This document shows positions 1 through 6,412 of a DNA stretch of 9,794 bases, in pieces. The stretch is from Succinivibrio sp. GTDB taxonomy: Bacteria; Pseudomonadota; Gammaproteobacteria; Enterobacterales; Succinivibrionaceae. The position numbers and the translations under genes were made by a program. Location of the stretch: contig JAGDBH010000213.1 of NCBI GenBank assembly GCA_017959135.1, forward strand, positions 1-9,794, read 5' to 3'. Every line of letters starts with the position of its first letter. The stretch's first letter is position 1. The notes beneath the pieces were generated by a model. It searched no databases and had not been told where the DNA came from. It saw nothing but the letters and a program-made list of their open reading frames with translations.

Positions 1-2
1 AA

Positions 3-878
3 GGTAAGGTTATAAAACTAGAAAACTTCATGAACTGCAGAATCACTGTTTTAAACAATGATAATGAACTGCCTAAGGTTATTCTTGGAAATGGCATTGC
101 CAAAAAGCTGAATCTTAAAACCGGAGATGAGATTAACCTCTCTGCAATCAATGCAGAAGTTGCCAACAATGGACTAAGCTCAGTTACAGTGAACACCTTC
201 AGAATAGCAGGTATCTTTAAGACAGGCGGACAGATAGACGGTAACCTTGCATTTATAAATATCGAAAGTGCCAAGGAGATTTCAGGACTGTCTCATCCAA
301 ACACCTTCCATATTGGTGTAGACAACATGCTTAATGCCCGTGAAATCATTAACGAAGCTACAGCCTACGTTCGGGATGCGCATGATGTTTCTGTATGGAT
401 GGATACTCAGGGCAAGCTCTACTCCGACATTCATATGGTCAGAATGATCATGTACATAGCGATGATTCTGGTTATTGCAGTATCATGCTTTAATATTGTG
501 TCCAACCTTATTATGGCTGTCAGTGAAAAGAGACACGAGATTGCAATTCTCATGACTATGGGAGCATCAAAGAAACTTATAGTCAGAAGCTTTACTCTGA
601 TGGGAGTTTTCTCTGCTGTAAGAGGCTGTATTTATGGAACAATTCTTGGCTGTACGCTCTCATACTTCACACCATTTGTAACCTCTCATTTCAAGCAGTG
701 GTTCGGTATAGAGCTTTTAAATGAGGACATCTATTTTATTAACTATGTTCCATCAGAGCTTCAGTTCTTTGATGTGGCAATAGTTATATTCTGTGCCATT
801 ATGATGAGCTTCCTGGCATCTGTTTATCCTGCTAAAAGAGCTTCAAAGATTCAGCCGGCTCAGGAGCTGAACGTCTAA
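3..878 (+). CDS. lolE: LolE, lipoprotein-releasing ABC transporter permease (5' end cut by window)
   Basis: Inner-membrane permease of the LolCDE complex, which uses ATP hydrolysis by LolD to pull mature lipoproteins out of the inner membrane and hand them to LolA. The frame is open to the left edge, so the Met at position 30 is internal; about 291 residues are visible against roughly 410 in the family, so the first membrane helix and part of the periplasmic domain are missing. Numbered from that Met, the periplasmic domain runs to about 135, followed by the family stretch DIHMVRMIMYIAM (133-145) and three membrane segments at about 138-163, 186-210 and 246-266. The sequence DIYFINYVPSEL (233-244) and the ending YPAKRAS (266-272) match what I remember of LolE better than LolC. 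AGAAGG precedes the next gene 15 nt downstream, suggesting an operon. LolC is the main alternative. Confidence 0.88.
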   Translation, partial: GKVIKLENFMNCRITVLNNDNELPKVILGNGIAKKLNLKTGDEINLSAINAEVANNGLSSVTVNTFRIAGIFKTGGQIDGNLAFINIESAKEISGLSHPNTFHIGVDNMLNAREIINEATAYVRDAHDVSVWMDTQGKLYSDIHMVRMIMYIAMILVIAVSCFNIVSNLIMAVSEKRHEIAILMTMGASKKLIVRSFTLMGVFSAVRGCIYGTILGCTLSYFTPFVTSHFKQWFGIELLNEDIYFINYVPSELQFFDVAIVIFCAIMMSFLASVYPAKRASKIQPAQELNV

Positions 879-893
879 CAGAAGGTAATAACA

Positions 894-1493
894 ATGAACA
901 AGGTTGTGCTGTATATTCACGGAAAAAACGGATCTCCAGACGAAAGTGAACACTACAGGACTCTGTTCAGGGATTACGATGTTATAGGACTCGATTACAA
1001 AACATTCACACCTTGGGATACGGGAAAGGAGATCCATTCCAAGGTAGAAATTCTCAAAGAAGAATACTCTGAAATAATTCTTATAGCCAACAGTATCGGG
1101 GCTTTCTTCTGTCTTCACGCCGACCTTAACAGCCAGATCTCAAAAGCCTACTTCATCTCTCCGTTAGTTGATATGGAAGGTCTTATCTGCAAAATGATGT
1201 CATGGGCTAATGTTACAGAAGCGCAGCTTGAAAAGGAAAAGATCATTCATACTGATTTTGGCGAAGAACTCAGCTGGGATTATCTGTGCTACGTGAGAGA
1301 GCACTCTGAAAAATGGAGTGTTCCTACTCATATTCTTTACGGAAGTAAGGATAATATCGTTTCAGAAGAATCCTTAAAGGCCTTTTCAAAGCAGACAAGC
1401 GCCAGCTTAACTGTTATGAGAAACGGAGAACACTGGTTTCATACTGAAGAGCAGATGAAATTCCTTGATGACTGGATTAGAGGTCATAGCTAG
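894..1493 (+). CDS. Small alpha/beta-hydrolase (YqiA/YcfP-like size), substrate unknown
   Basis: A 199-residue cytosolic alpha/beta-hydrolase with no signal peptide or membrane segment. The start is supported by AGAAGG at 880-885, eight nt before the ATG. The first strand leads into H9-G10, the usual oxyanion-hole position. The nucleophile elbow is ANSIGA at 65-70 with Ser67 as probable nucleophile; the first Gly of G-x-S-x-G is replaced by Ala. Asp153 in YGSKD and His180 in GEHWFH would complete the triad, with His183 as alternative. Length and fold resemble small single-domain esterases, but no substrate can be read from the sequence. It lies 15 nt behind lolE and is probably co-transcribed. 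The motifs GLDYK, SPLVDME and GEHWFHTEEQ recall hydrolases I associate with gut Clostridia, so horizontal origin is possible; this is memory, not a search. Confidence 0.8.
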   Translation: MNKVVLYIHGKNGSPDESEHYRTLFRDYDVIGLDYKTFTPWDTGKEIHSKVEILKEEYSEIILIANSIGAFFCLHADLNSQISKAYFISPLVDMEGLICKMMSWANVTEAQLEKEKIIHTDFGEELSWDYLCYVREHSEKWSVPTHILYGSKDNIVSEESLKAFSKQTSASLTVMRNGEHWFHTEEQMKFLDDWIRGHS

Positions 1494-1562
1494 AGATGCT
1501 GACTGCATTCTTCCGTAAGTTTCAGAATCTTAATACATAGCCTCAATCTAAAATCATTAGTC

Positions 1563-1590
1563 AAAACAAAAACGGTACCGCAAGGTACCG
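1563..1590 (-). terminator. Rho-independent terminator of upp, shared by the converging lolE unit
   Basis: A perfect 7-bp stem, CGGTACC (1573-1579) with GGTACCG (1584-1590), encloses a 4-nt loop. Read on the minus strand the stem is followed by T5-G-T4, so it is a good terminator 29 nt past the upp stop. On the plus strand the loop reads GCAA, a GNRA tetraloop, but the sequence after it (CTTTAGTATTCTGATTTT) is a poor U tract, so termination of the lolE/hydrolase transcript here is possible but weaker. Confidence 0.82.
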
Positions 1591-1619
1591 CTTTAGTATT
1601 CTGATTTTGCTCTATTTTA

Positions 1620-2255
1620 TTATAGAGTTCCGAAGATACGGTCTCCGGCATCACCTAAGCCAGGAACAATATAGCCCTTCTCATTCAGCTGCTTATCCTT
1701 GATACCGATGAAAATTCTGATATCAGGATGATCGTGAGTCAGACGGTCAATACCTTCCTGAGTTGCAAGTACGCATAGGAAGCTGATGTGCTTACAGCCA
1801 CGCTTCTTTAACATGGTAATTGCTGCAGATGCAGAACCACCGGTTGCCAGCATAGGATCAACAACGAATACTTCTCTCTCCTCACAGTCCTGAGGCAGTT
1901 TGCAGAAATATTCAACAGGCTTTAAGGTTTCAGGATCACGGTATAAACCGATGTGACCTACCTTAGCTGCAGGCAGAAGATTTAAGATACCCTCAACCAT
2001 GCCAAGACCTGCTCTTAGAATAGGTACAACGCATAATTTTGGACCAGCTAGTTCTTTTACAGTTGTCTTGCAGATTGGGGTTTCAATGTCTACGTCTACC
2101 AGCTCAAGATGTCTTGAAGCCTCGTAGCAGATCAGCATAGCAATTTCGCTGATCATATTACGGAATTCCTTGGTGCCGGTTTCTTTACGTCTGATAAAAC
2201 CAATCTTATGCTGGATCAGAGGATGGTCCATAATAAATACATTTGATTCTGACAT
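1620..2255 (-). CDS. upp: Uracil phosphoribosyltransferase
   Basis: Cytosolic pyrimidine-salvage enzyme that converts uracil and PRPP to UMP and pyrophosphate. At 211 residues it is close to E. coli Upp (208). The PRPP-binding loop [12 protein letters not shown] lies at about 131-142. The uracil-binding C-terminal segment [12 protein letters not shown] lies at about 198-209 near the end of the protein. [10 protein letters not shown] (77-86) and GLYRDPETL (103-111) are further family landmarks, and all key residues look intact. The start is preceded by a GAGAGAGAGA run that could act as a weak Shine-Dalgarno. The gene is monocistronic by appearance: thiI upstream ends in its own terminator and a hairpin terminator follows upp. 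It is not next to uraA, its frequent neighbour. Confidence 0.97.
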   Translation of the reverse strand: MSESNVFIMDHPLIQHKIGFIRRKETGTKEFRNMISEIAMLICYEASRHLELVDVDIETPICKTTVKELAGPKLCVVPILRAGLGMVEGILNLLPAAKVGHIGLYRDPETLKPVEYFCKLPQDCEEREVFVVDPMLATGGSASAAITMLKKRGCKHISFLCVLATQEGIDRLTHDHPDIRIFIGIKDKQLNEKGYIVPGLGDAGDRIFGTL

Positions 2256-2310
2256 GAATATCTCTCTCTCTTTTTAGATACGATATTGATCGCGGGGAAA
2301 TGACTTTCGT

Positions 2311-2326
2311 CACACGCATTGTATCA
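2311..2326 (-). promoter_or_regulatory. Candidate extended -10 promoter of upp
   Basis: On the minus strand TGATACAAT reads as an extended -10 element, with TG one base before the hexamer TACAAT (2318-2323). The predicted start near 2311 gives a leader of about 55 nt. The -35 region at the usual spacing is only a T-run, which suits an extended -10 promoter. This is a motif match only. Confidence 0.4.
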
Positions 2327-2329
2327 GCA

Positions 2330-2360
2330 TATCCGGCAAAAAAAATATTATTTGCCGATA
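2330..2360. repeat. Interrupted inverted repeat over the upp -35 region
   Basis: TATCCGGCAAA (2330-2340) and TTTGCCGATA (2351-2360) are inverted copies with one extra C in the left arm, around a 10-nt AT-only centre. The weak outer symmetry CATAT/ATATG extends it. It lies between the thiI terminator and the candidate upp -10, where an operator would be expected. No protein can be assigned to it. Confidence 0.45.
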
Positions 2361-2376
2361 TATGTAATACGTATAC

Positions 2377-2407
2377 AAAAAAAATCCTGCTCTTAAAAAA
2401 GCAGGAT
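2377..2407 (-). terminator. Rho-independent terminator of thiI
   Basis: An 8-bp stem, ATCCTGCT (2384-2391) with AGCAGGAT (2400-2407), has an 8-nt loop. Read on the minus strand it is followed by a run of about seven T. It begins about 10 nt after the thiI stop codon and separates thiI from upp. Confidence 0.87.
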
Positions 2408-2417
2408 CTTAAAAAAA

Positions 2418-3881
2418 TTACTGTTCAGGTCTGAAAACCTTAACGTTGTGATAACCTTTTTCCTTCAGCTGTTTAGCCTGCATGGTGCTCATAACGCCCT
2501 GATCGCAGAATAAAGCATAGGTCTTTAACTGATCAAGATGCTGGAAATCACTGGCTGTCTTGTAGAACGGCATGCAGATAACTTCGTTATCAAAGCCGGT
2601 CAAAGGAGACTTCTCAACATCATCAGGAGCTCTTACATCTAAGATAACATCTGACTTTGACAGCTCATTGACAACCTCAATCTCAGTCTTAAGCTTGGAG
2701 GTATCATTTGGAATGTCGTTGATGTCCACAACCTTCATGGACTCAAAGGCCTTCTGAACCAGATCAGCGTCCATCTTTGCCTCTTCCTCTTCAACAAAGG
2801 TTGCAGTAGGACATACGTTTGGATGATCTGAAATTACACCACAGTACTCAGGCATTGATTCAGCAAAACCGATTGTTCCGATTTCTCTTGATTTATCAAT
2901 AATATCCTGTTTATCTGCAGTAACCAGTGGACGCAGCAGTAAAACATCACAGACATCATCAATGTGATTCAGATTGCGTAGAGTCTGACTTGAAACCTGA
3001 CCTAATGACTCACCGGTAACCAGAGCTTCAGCATCAAACTTCTTGGCAACCAGAGAACCTACTCTCATCATCATGCGCTTAAGAATTACACCTCTTACAC
3101 CATGATGAGTTCTCTCCAGAATCTGACCTACAATAGGCTCAAATGGAATGGTTACAAAACGAACTCTGTGTGATGATGCAAAGCGATCCCAGATAAAATA
3201 GGCTTCCTGCTTAACACCGATCTCATGAGCGGTACCGCCCATGTTAAAGAACAGGTAATTAACTCTGCAGCCGCGGTGAAGTACGTTATAAGTTGAAACA
3301 CCACTGTCAAAACCGCCTGAAATCAGGGAGAATACATCACCCTGAGAACCTACAGGATAACCGCCGATACCAAGATACTTCTCACCTGATAAATAAGCAG
3401 TCTGATTCTCAATCTCGATGTGAATCATAACCTCTGGGTTATCAAGACATACGCCCTTGTTAGGGAAAGCTGCCTTGAACTTGCCACCGATTACACGTTC
3501 TGCCTGCTGAGAATTGAACTCATGATTACCCTTGCGCTTGATTCTTACAGCAAAGGTCTTATCACAGATAGATGGACCAACCTTGTCCTTAATTGTTTCA
3601 AAAAGGTCATCAAGATTGGTGAATGGGTATTCGTTAACCTCCATGAAAGAGTGAATACCAGGAATTCTAGACAGCTCTGTAATTGCATGTTCCTTTGATA
3701 CAGGATGTTCCTCATCATTGAATACAACGATGACCTTATCCCACTGAGCAAGTGCATTAACCTTGATGTTATGATGCTTGCAGACATTTACAATGTTCTG
3801 CTTAACAAGCTTAATCAGTCTGGTACGAACAGGCTTGCTCTTGATTGAAATTTCAGGGAACAGTCTAACAATAAATTTCAT
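2418..3881 (-). CDS. thiI: tRNA uracil 4-sulfurtransferase ThiI with rhodanese domain
   Basis: Cytosolic enzyme that adenylates U8 of tRNA and inserts sulfur to give 4-thiouridine, and also passes sulfur to ThiS for the thiazole of thiamin; IscS supplies the persulfide. At 487 residues it matches the long gammaproteobacterial form (E. coli 482). Domains in order: N-terminal ferredoxin-like and THUMP region (about 1-165), PP-loop ATP pyrophosphatase with SGGFDSG at 188-194 and GES at 290-292, linker, then a rhodanese domain (about 405-487). Cys459 in ALFCDQGVMS is at the persulfide position and Cys347 in PEYCGVIS corresponds to its resolving partner, so it should be fully active. The start matches the usual MKFIVRLFPEI; only a weak GAG lies upstream. 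The terminator of slyD ends about 26 nt before the start codon, leaving little room for an own promoter. Confidence 0.97.
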   Translation of the reverse strand: MKFIVRLFPEISIKSKPVRTRLIKLVKQNIVNVCKHHNIKVNALAQWDKVIVVFNDEEHPVSKEHAITELSRIPGIHSFMEVNEYPFTNLDDLFETIKDKVGPSICDKTFAVRIKRKGNHEFNSQQAERVIGGKFKAAFPNKGVCLDNPEVMIHIEIENQTAYLSGEKYLGIGGYPVGSQGDVFSLISGGFDSGVSTYNVLHRGCRVNYLFFNMGGTAHEIGVKQEAYFIWDRFASSHRVRFVTIPFEPIVGQILERTHHGVRGVILKRMMMRVGSLVAKKFDAEALVTGESLGQVSSQTLRNLNHIDDVCDVLLLRPLVTADKQDIIDKSREIGTIGFAESMPEYCGVISDHPNVCPTATFVEEEEAKMDADLVQKAFESMKVVDINDIPNDTSKLKTEIEVVNELSKSDVILDVRAPDDVEKSPLTGFDNEVICMPFYKTASDFQHLDQLKTYALFCDQGVMSTMQAKQLKEKGYHNVKVFRPEQ

Positions 3882-3906
3882 AGAAAACTCAAGTAATTAA
3901 ATACGC

Positions 3907-3929
3907 AAAAGGCTCCATGCAATGGAGCC
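3907..3929 (-). terminator. Rho-independent terminator of slyD
   Basis: A perfect 8-bp stem, GGCTCCAT (3911-3918) with ATGGAGCC (3922-3929), has a 3-nt loop. Read on the minus strand it is followed by TTTTGCGTATTT, a short and interrupted T tract, so some read-through into thiI is plausible. Confidence 0.72.
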
Positions 3930-3950
3930 AGAAAAAATCACAAAGCGTAA

Positions 3951-4610
3951 TTATTCGTGATCGTGCTTGTGGCAGTGACACTCGTGATCGCCATCTTCGT
4001 CATCATGGTGATGACCGTGACAGCACTTATGCTCACCATCTTCATCATCGTGGTGATGACCATGACAGCAGCACTCATGCTCACCATCTTCATCATCGTG
4101 GTGGTGACCGTGACAGCAGTGGTGGTGCTCTTCTGAAGGACAGTGTCCGTCAATGTGAGAGTGACCATGCTTGATTTCCTCTTCGGTTGCTTCTCTTACA
4201 TCTTCATCAACGATCAGGAAGTTTAAGGTCTTGCCTGCAAGTGGATGATTACCGTCAACAATAACTACGTCATCCTTGATCTCTTTTACAACTACAGCCA
4301 TAGGGCCCTGCTCTGAGTCTGCCTCAAAAACATTGCCAACTGCAATTTCAAAATCACCGAAAAGTTTTCTGTCGATAGTCTGAATCAGAGACTTATCGAT
4401 CTCACCGTAGGTATCCTTTGCCTCTAGGGTAACAGCAAACTCGTCACCCTTCTCGTGACCTAAAAGAGCCTGTTCCAGACCTTTAACCAGAAAACGGTGT
4501 CCAATAAGAGCAGTTACTGGCTGACCTGGTTCAGTTCTGCCTACAACCTGACCATTTGTCTCTGTTACGGTATAGCTTAAGGTTGCGACAGTATCTTTTG
4601 CAATCTTCAT
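3951..4610 (-). CDS. slyD: FKBP-type peptidyl-prolyl isomerase SlyD with an expanded metal-binding tail
   Basis: Cytosolic prolyl cis-trans isomerase, chaperone and metallochaperone; in E. coli SlyD helps deliver nickel to hydrogenase maturation. It has 219 residues against 196 in E. coli. The FKBP core (about 1-69 and 125-145) includes YGE at 68-70 and GNHPLAGK at 120-127, with the insert-in-flap chaperone domain between about 76 and 118. From His148 the tail holds 26 His and 10 Cys in 72 residues, including three tandem units of the form CCHGHHHDDEDGEH at 165-179, 181-195 and 196-210. Residue 24 is Gly where E. coli SlyD has a conserved active-site Asp, so isomerase activity may be altered. 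TGAGGA ends five nt before the ATG, a good ribosome site. It follows the lipoprotein gene by 10 nt and is likely last in that operon. Strong metal binding (Ni, Zn, Cu) is inferred from composition. Confidence 0.95.
   Translation of the reverse strand: MKIAKDTVATLSYTVTETNGQVVGRTEPGQPVTALIGHRFLVKGLEQALLGHEKGDEFAVTLEAKDTYGEIDKSLIQTIDRKLFGDFEIAVGNVFEADSEQGPMAVVVKEIKDDVVIVDGNHPLAGKTLNFLIVDEDVREATEEEIKHGHSHIDGHCPSEEHHHCCHGHHHDDEDGEHECCCHGHHHDDEDGEHKCCHGHHHDDEDGDHECHCHKHDHE
3981..4118 (-). repeat. Three tandem 45-nt repeats in the slyD 3' end (one extra codon between units 1 and 2)
   Basis: The DNA encoding residues 165-210 of SlyD consists of three near-identical copies of 45 nt, with one extra Cys codon after the first, so spacings are 48 and 45 nt. 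Differences between copies are mostly silent, plus Glu/Lys/Asp changes near unit ends. This points to in-frame tandem duplication and makes the locus prone to copy-number change. Confidence 0.93.
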
Positions 4611-4620
4611 AAAATCCTCA
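4611..4620 (-). promoter_or_regulatory. slyD ribosome binding site
   Basis: The 10-nt gap between the lipoprotein stop codon and the slyD ATG reads TGAGGATTTT on the minus strand. GAGGA is a near-consensus Shine-Dalgarno directly after the upstream stop, which favours coupled translation within one transcript. Confidence 0.75.
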
Positions 4621-5202
4621 TTATCTATTGGTTAAGTGCTTAACAATCGGAGCTAGTCCAGAAGGAGCACTCTGTCCTGACTTGTTATCTGTATCTCGGG
4701 ATACTTTAAAGTTATTCTCCCTGTTTGCCAAGTCTAAAAGACAATTTTTATCAGATTCTCCCTGCTCATTAAGTCCGATAAGTTCACCATTACTGTTGGA
4801 CTCAAACAGACGACAGGTATCTGTATTATTATCAGTAGCTTTAAGAATCAGGCTGTATCCGTCATCTGATGATTCAAGATCCATTGAATAATATGGCTTT
4901 AAATCATCTGAAAGCTCTACAACGCAGTTATCATAGCTTCTGTCTAATGTTCCACATGTCTGCATAAACTCAGTGTTCTGGGCAAGTTCTGCAACAGCCT
5001 TTTCTCTGATTTCAAGAGAATTATCCACTGCAGGAGAATCCTCTTCAGCAAGAAGTGCAGTCTGAGCCTGTAAATCTGAAAGATCATCAGGCTTTGAAGA
5101 CTTCATGACACAGCCGCAGATAAGGCAGCTTACTGCCGTAATAAGGCAGCATACTCTGAAATAACTCACAGAACCGTCCTTGTTAAACACTGGGTTAAAC
5201 AT
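4621..5202 (-). CDS. Probable small lipoprotein with pilin-like C-terminal domain, function unknown
   Basis: A 193-residue protein I do not recognise by name. The N-terminus has a short polar region, a hydrophobic stretch at about 15-30 rich in Cys, and ICGC at 28-31, a plausible though non-ideal lipobox with Cys31 as lipidated residue. Ser34 and Asp39-40 follow, so no Asp stands at +2. From about 66 the pattern of a helix (REKAVAELAQNTEFM), then YYSMDLESSDDGYSLILKA (104-122), then DTC (128-130) and a second Cys (154) after a Gly turn resembles the C-terminal half of PilE-type minor pilins; Cys83/Cys93 and Cys130/Cys154 could form disulfides. It lacks the pilin GFTLIE processing site. Its ATG overlaps the upstream acyltransferase stop (TAATG), and AAGGA lies about nine nt before the start. 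The lipoprotein call is moderate and the pilin resemblance tentative. Confidence 0.72.
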   Translation of the reverse strand: MFNPVFNKDGSVSYFRVCCLITAVSCLICGCVMKSSKPDDLSDLQAQTALLAEEDSPAVDNSLEIREKAVAELAQNTEFMQTCGTLDRSYDNCVVELSDDLKPYYSMDLESSDDGYSLILKATDNNTDTCRLFESNSNGELIGLNEQGESDKNCLLDLANRENNFKVSRDTDNKSGQSAPSGLAPIVKHLTNR

Positions 5203-6341
5203 TAACTTCTGTCCTTATTATAGAATGGAGCTGCGTACATTGCCTTAATTCTGTCGCGGAGATGTTCAGGATATGAAGCAATTCTGCTTTCGAATTTCTC
5301 CTTGTCAGAATCACTTATTCCATCGGTTACGCCGGCACTGATTAAAGCTGTTGGATATAATTCATAATTATTCCATACAAACTTGTCGATCAGGGCTGAA
5401 AGCTCTTCGGCTGTTTCAAATCCGCCGGTAATAGGCTCGCCTGCAACCAGCTTGACGTGACCTTTATATCCGCGAATACCGCGAGTGATGGTATCAATAT
5501 CCTCAAACTCGTCCTTCTTGTACTCGCCATTCTTTTCTTTCTCGTACAGCTCTTTAGCCTTTGCAAGATCGTTTGGATCGTACTCATAGGTAATAGAAAC
5601 AGGAACGATATTCAGTGAGCTCATATACTCCTTGAAATCCTGTTTCTTCTGACGACCATACAGAGAAATCATCTTTAATACCGCATCTTCGGTCTTGTCA
5701 TTGCCATCCTTGGCACGACCTTCTCTCTGAGCAATCCAGATTGAAATACCTTCTTCGATAGAAAGACCGATGTAATTTGAAAGATGGGTTAATGCCTTCA
5801 GCTTCTCACGAGGAGCTTCGATTGATCTGCGAACAATGAAGCTGCGGTTTAATCTCATAAGAGAAGTTGCAGCAGGAAGTCTTAACAGATTGTCACCGAT
5901 AGCAATACGAACAGTATCACGACCGGATAGGAACAGAGCCAGATCGATGAATGCAGGATCCAGAGAAATGTCTCTGTGATTTGATATAAACAGGTAACCC
6001 TTATTCTTTTCAAGCTTATCAAAACCAACCAGTTCAACGCCATCGGTGGTTGAATCAACAACCTTCTTCATGAAGGATGAAACCATTTCCTGGAACTGTC
6101 TGATGGAGGTGATTTTTGAAACCTTGTTCTTCAGATAAGCTTTGACAAAAGGCTTTAACAGAAAGCCAAACTTCTTTGAGAAGATTGGATATCTGAATCT
6201 TAAAATGCTGTTGATAACCATTTCATCTGAAATGATTTTGTTCAGCTCTGACTGGACCTCGTCGTCACGACATGGTCTGATGTCATCGAATACGGGATCA
6301 TTTGAGGTGATTTTATTTATATCATTAGTTTCTGTAGTCAT
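5202..6341 (-). CDS. PlsC-like 1-acyl-sn-glycerol-3-phosphate acyltransferase family protein
   Basis: A 379-residue member of the glycerophospholipid acyltransferase superfamily, probably peripheral on the inner face of the cytoplasmic membrane. The acyltransferase core spans about 100-305: ISNHRDISLD at 119-128 (His122 as catalytic base, Asp128), the substrate-binding block around RLNRSFIVRR (163-172), QREGRAKDG at 206-213 corresponding to the EGxxR block, and VPVSITYEYDP at 246-256. FDDIRPCRDDEV at 18-29 is a signature I recall in an uncharacterised family of gammaproteobacteria, longer than E. coli PlsC (245). The His-Asp spacing is H-x5-D instead of H-x4-D, apparently normal for this family. 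Whether it acylates lysophosphatidate or another acceptor cannot be read. There is no clear Shine-Dalgarno before the ATG. The downstream lipoprotein start overlaps its stop codon. Confidence 0.88.
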   Translation of the reverse strand: MTTETNDINKITSNDPVFDDIRPCRDDEVQSELNKIISDEMVINSILRFRYPIFSKKFGFLLKPFVKAYLKNKVSKITSIRQFQEMVSSFMKKVVDSTTDGVELVGFDKLEKNKGYLFISNHRDISLDPAFIDLALFLSGRDTVRIAIGDNLLRLPAATSLMRLNRSFIVRRSIEAPREKLKALTHLSNYIGLSIEEGISIWIAQREGRAKDGNDKTEDAVLKMISLYGRQKKQDFKEYMSSLNIVPVSITYEYDPNDLAKAKELYEKEKNGEYKKDEFEDIDTITRGIRGYKGHVKLVAGEPITGGFETAEELSALIDKFVWNNYELYPTALISAGVTDGISDSDKEKFESRIASYPEHLRDRIKAMYAAPFYNKDRS

Positions 6342-6412
6342 TTTGATTATATGTTTTTATAACTCAGTTAAAATTTTGGCTATATTCTAGCAAAATACGC
6401 ACCAATTTGCAT
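6342..6412 (-). other. 71-nt gap between dgt and the acyltransferase gene
   Basis: This AT-rich gap contains an imperfect inverted repeat, TTTTGGCTA (6374-6382) with TAGCAAAA (6388-6395), which lacks a clean T tract and is a poor terminator. A TATAAT hexamer occurs too close to the acyltransferase ATG to serve it. It may hold a weak internal promoter, but I cannot define one. Confidence 0.3.

Noticed and set aside
843..1118. Minus-strand 91-codon frame across the lolE/hydrolase junction
   Set aside because: It overlaps two well-supported plus-strand genes and shows no recognisable family.
3981..4118. Tandem repeats considered as a CRISPR-like array
   Set aside because: The repeats are contiguous without spacers, in frame, and encode the SlyD metal-binding tail.
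3917..4174. Plus-strand 85-codon frame rich in His, Arg and Asp opposite the slyD tail
   Set aside because: It is the antisense reading of the slyD tandem repeats, has no ribosome site and the sense strand is clearly coding.
6374..6395. Inverted repeat after dgt considered as a terminator
   Set aside because: The stem is AT-rich with a bulge and no proper T tract follows on the minus strand.
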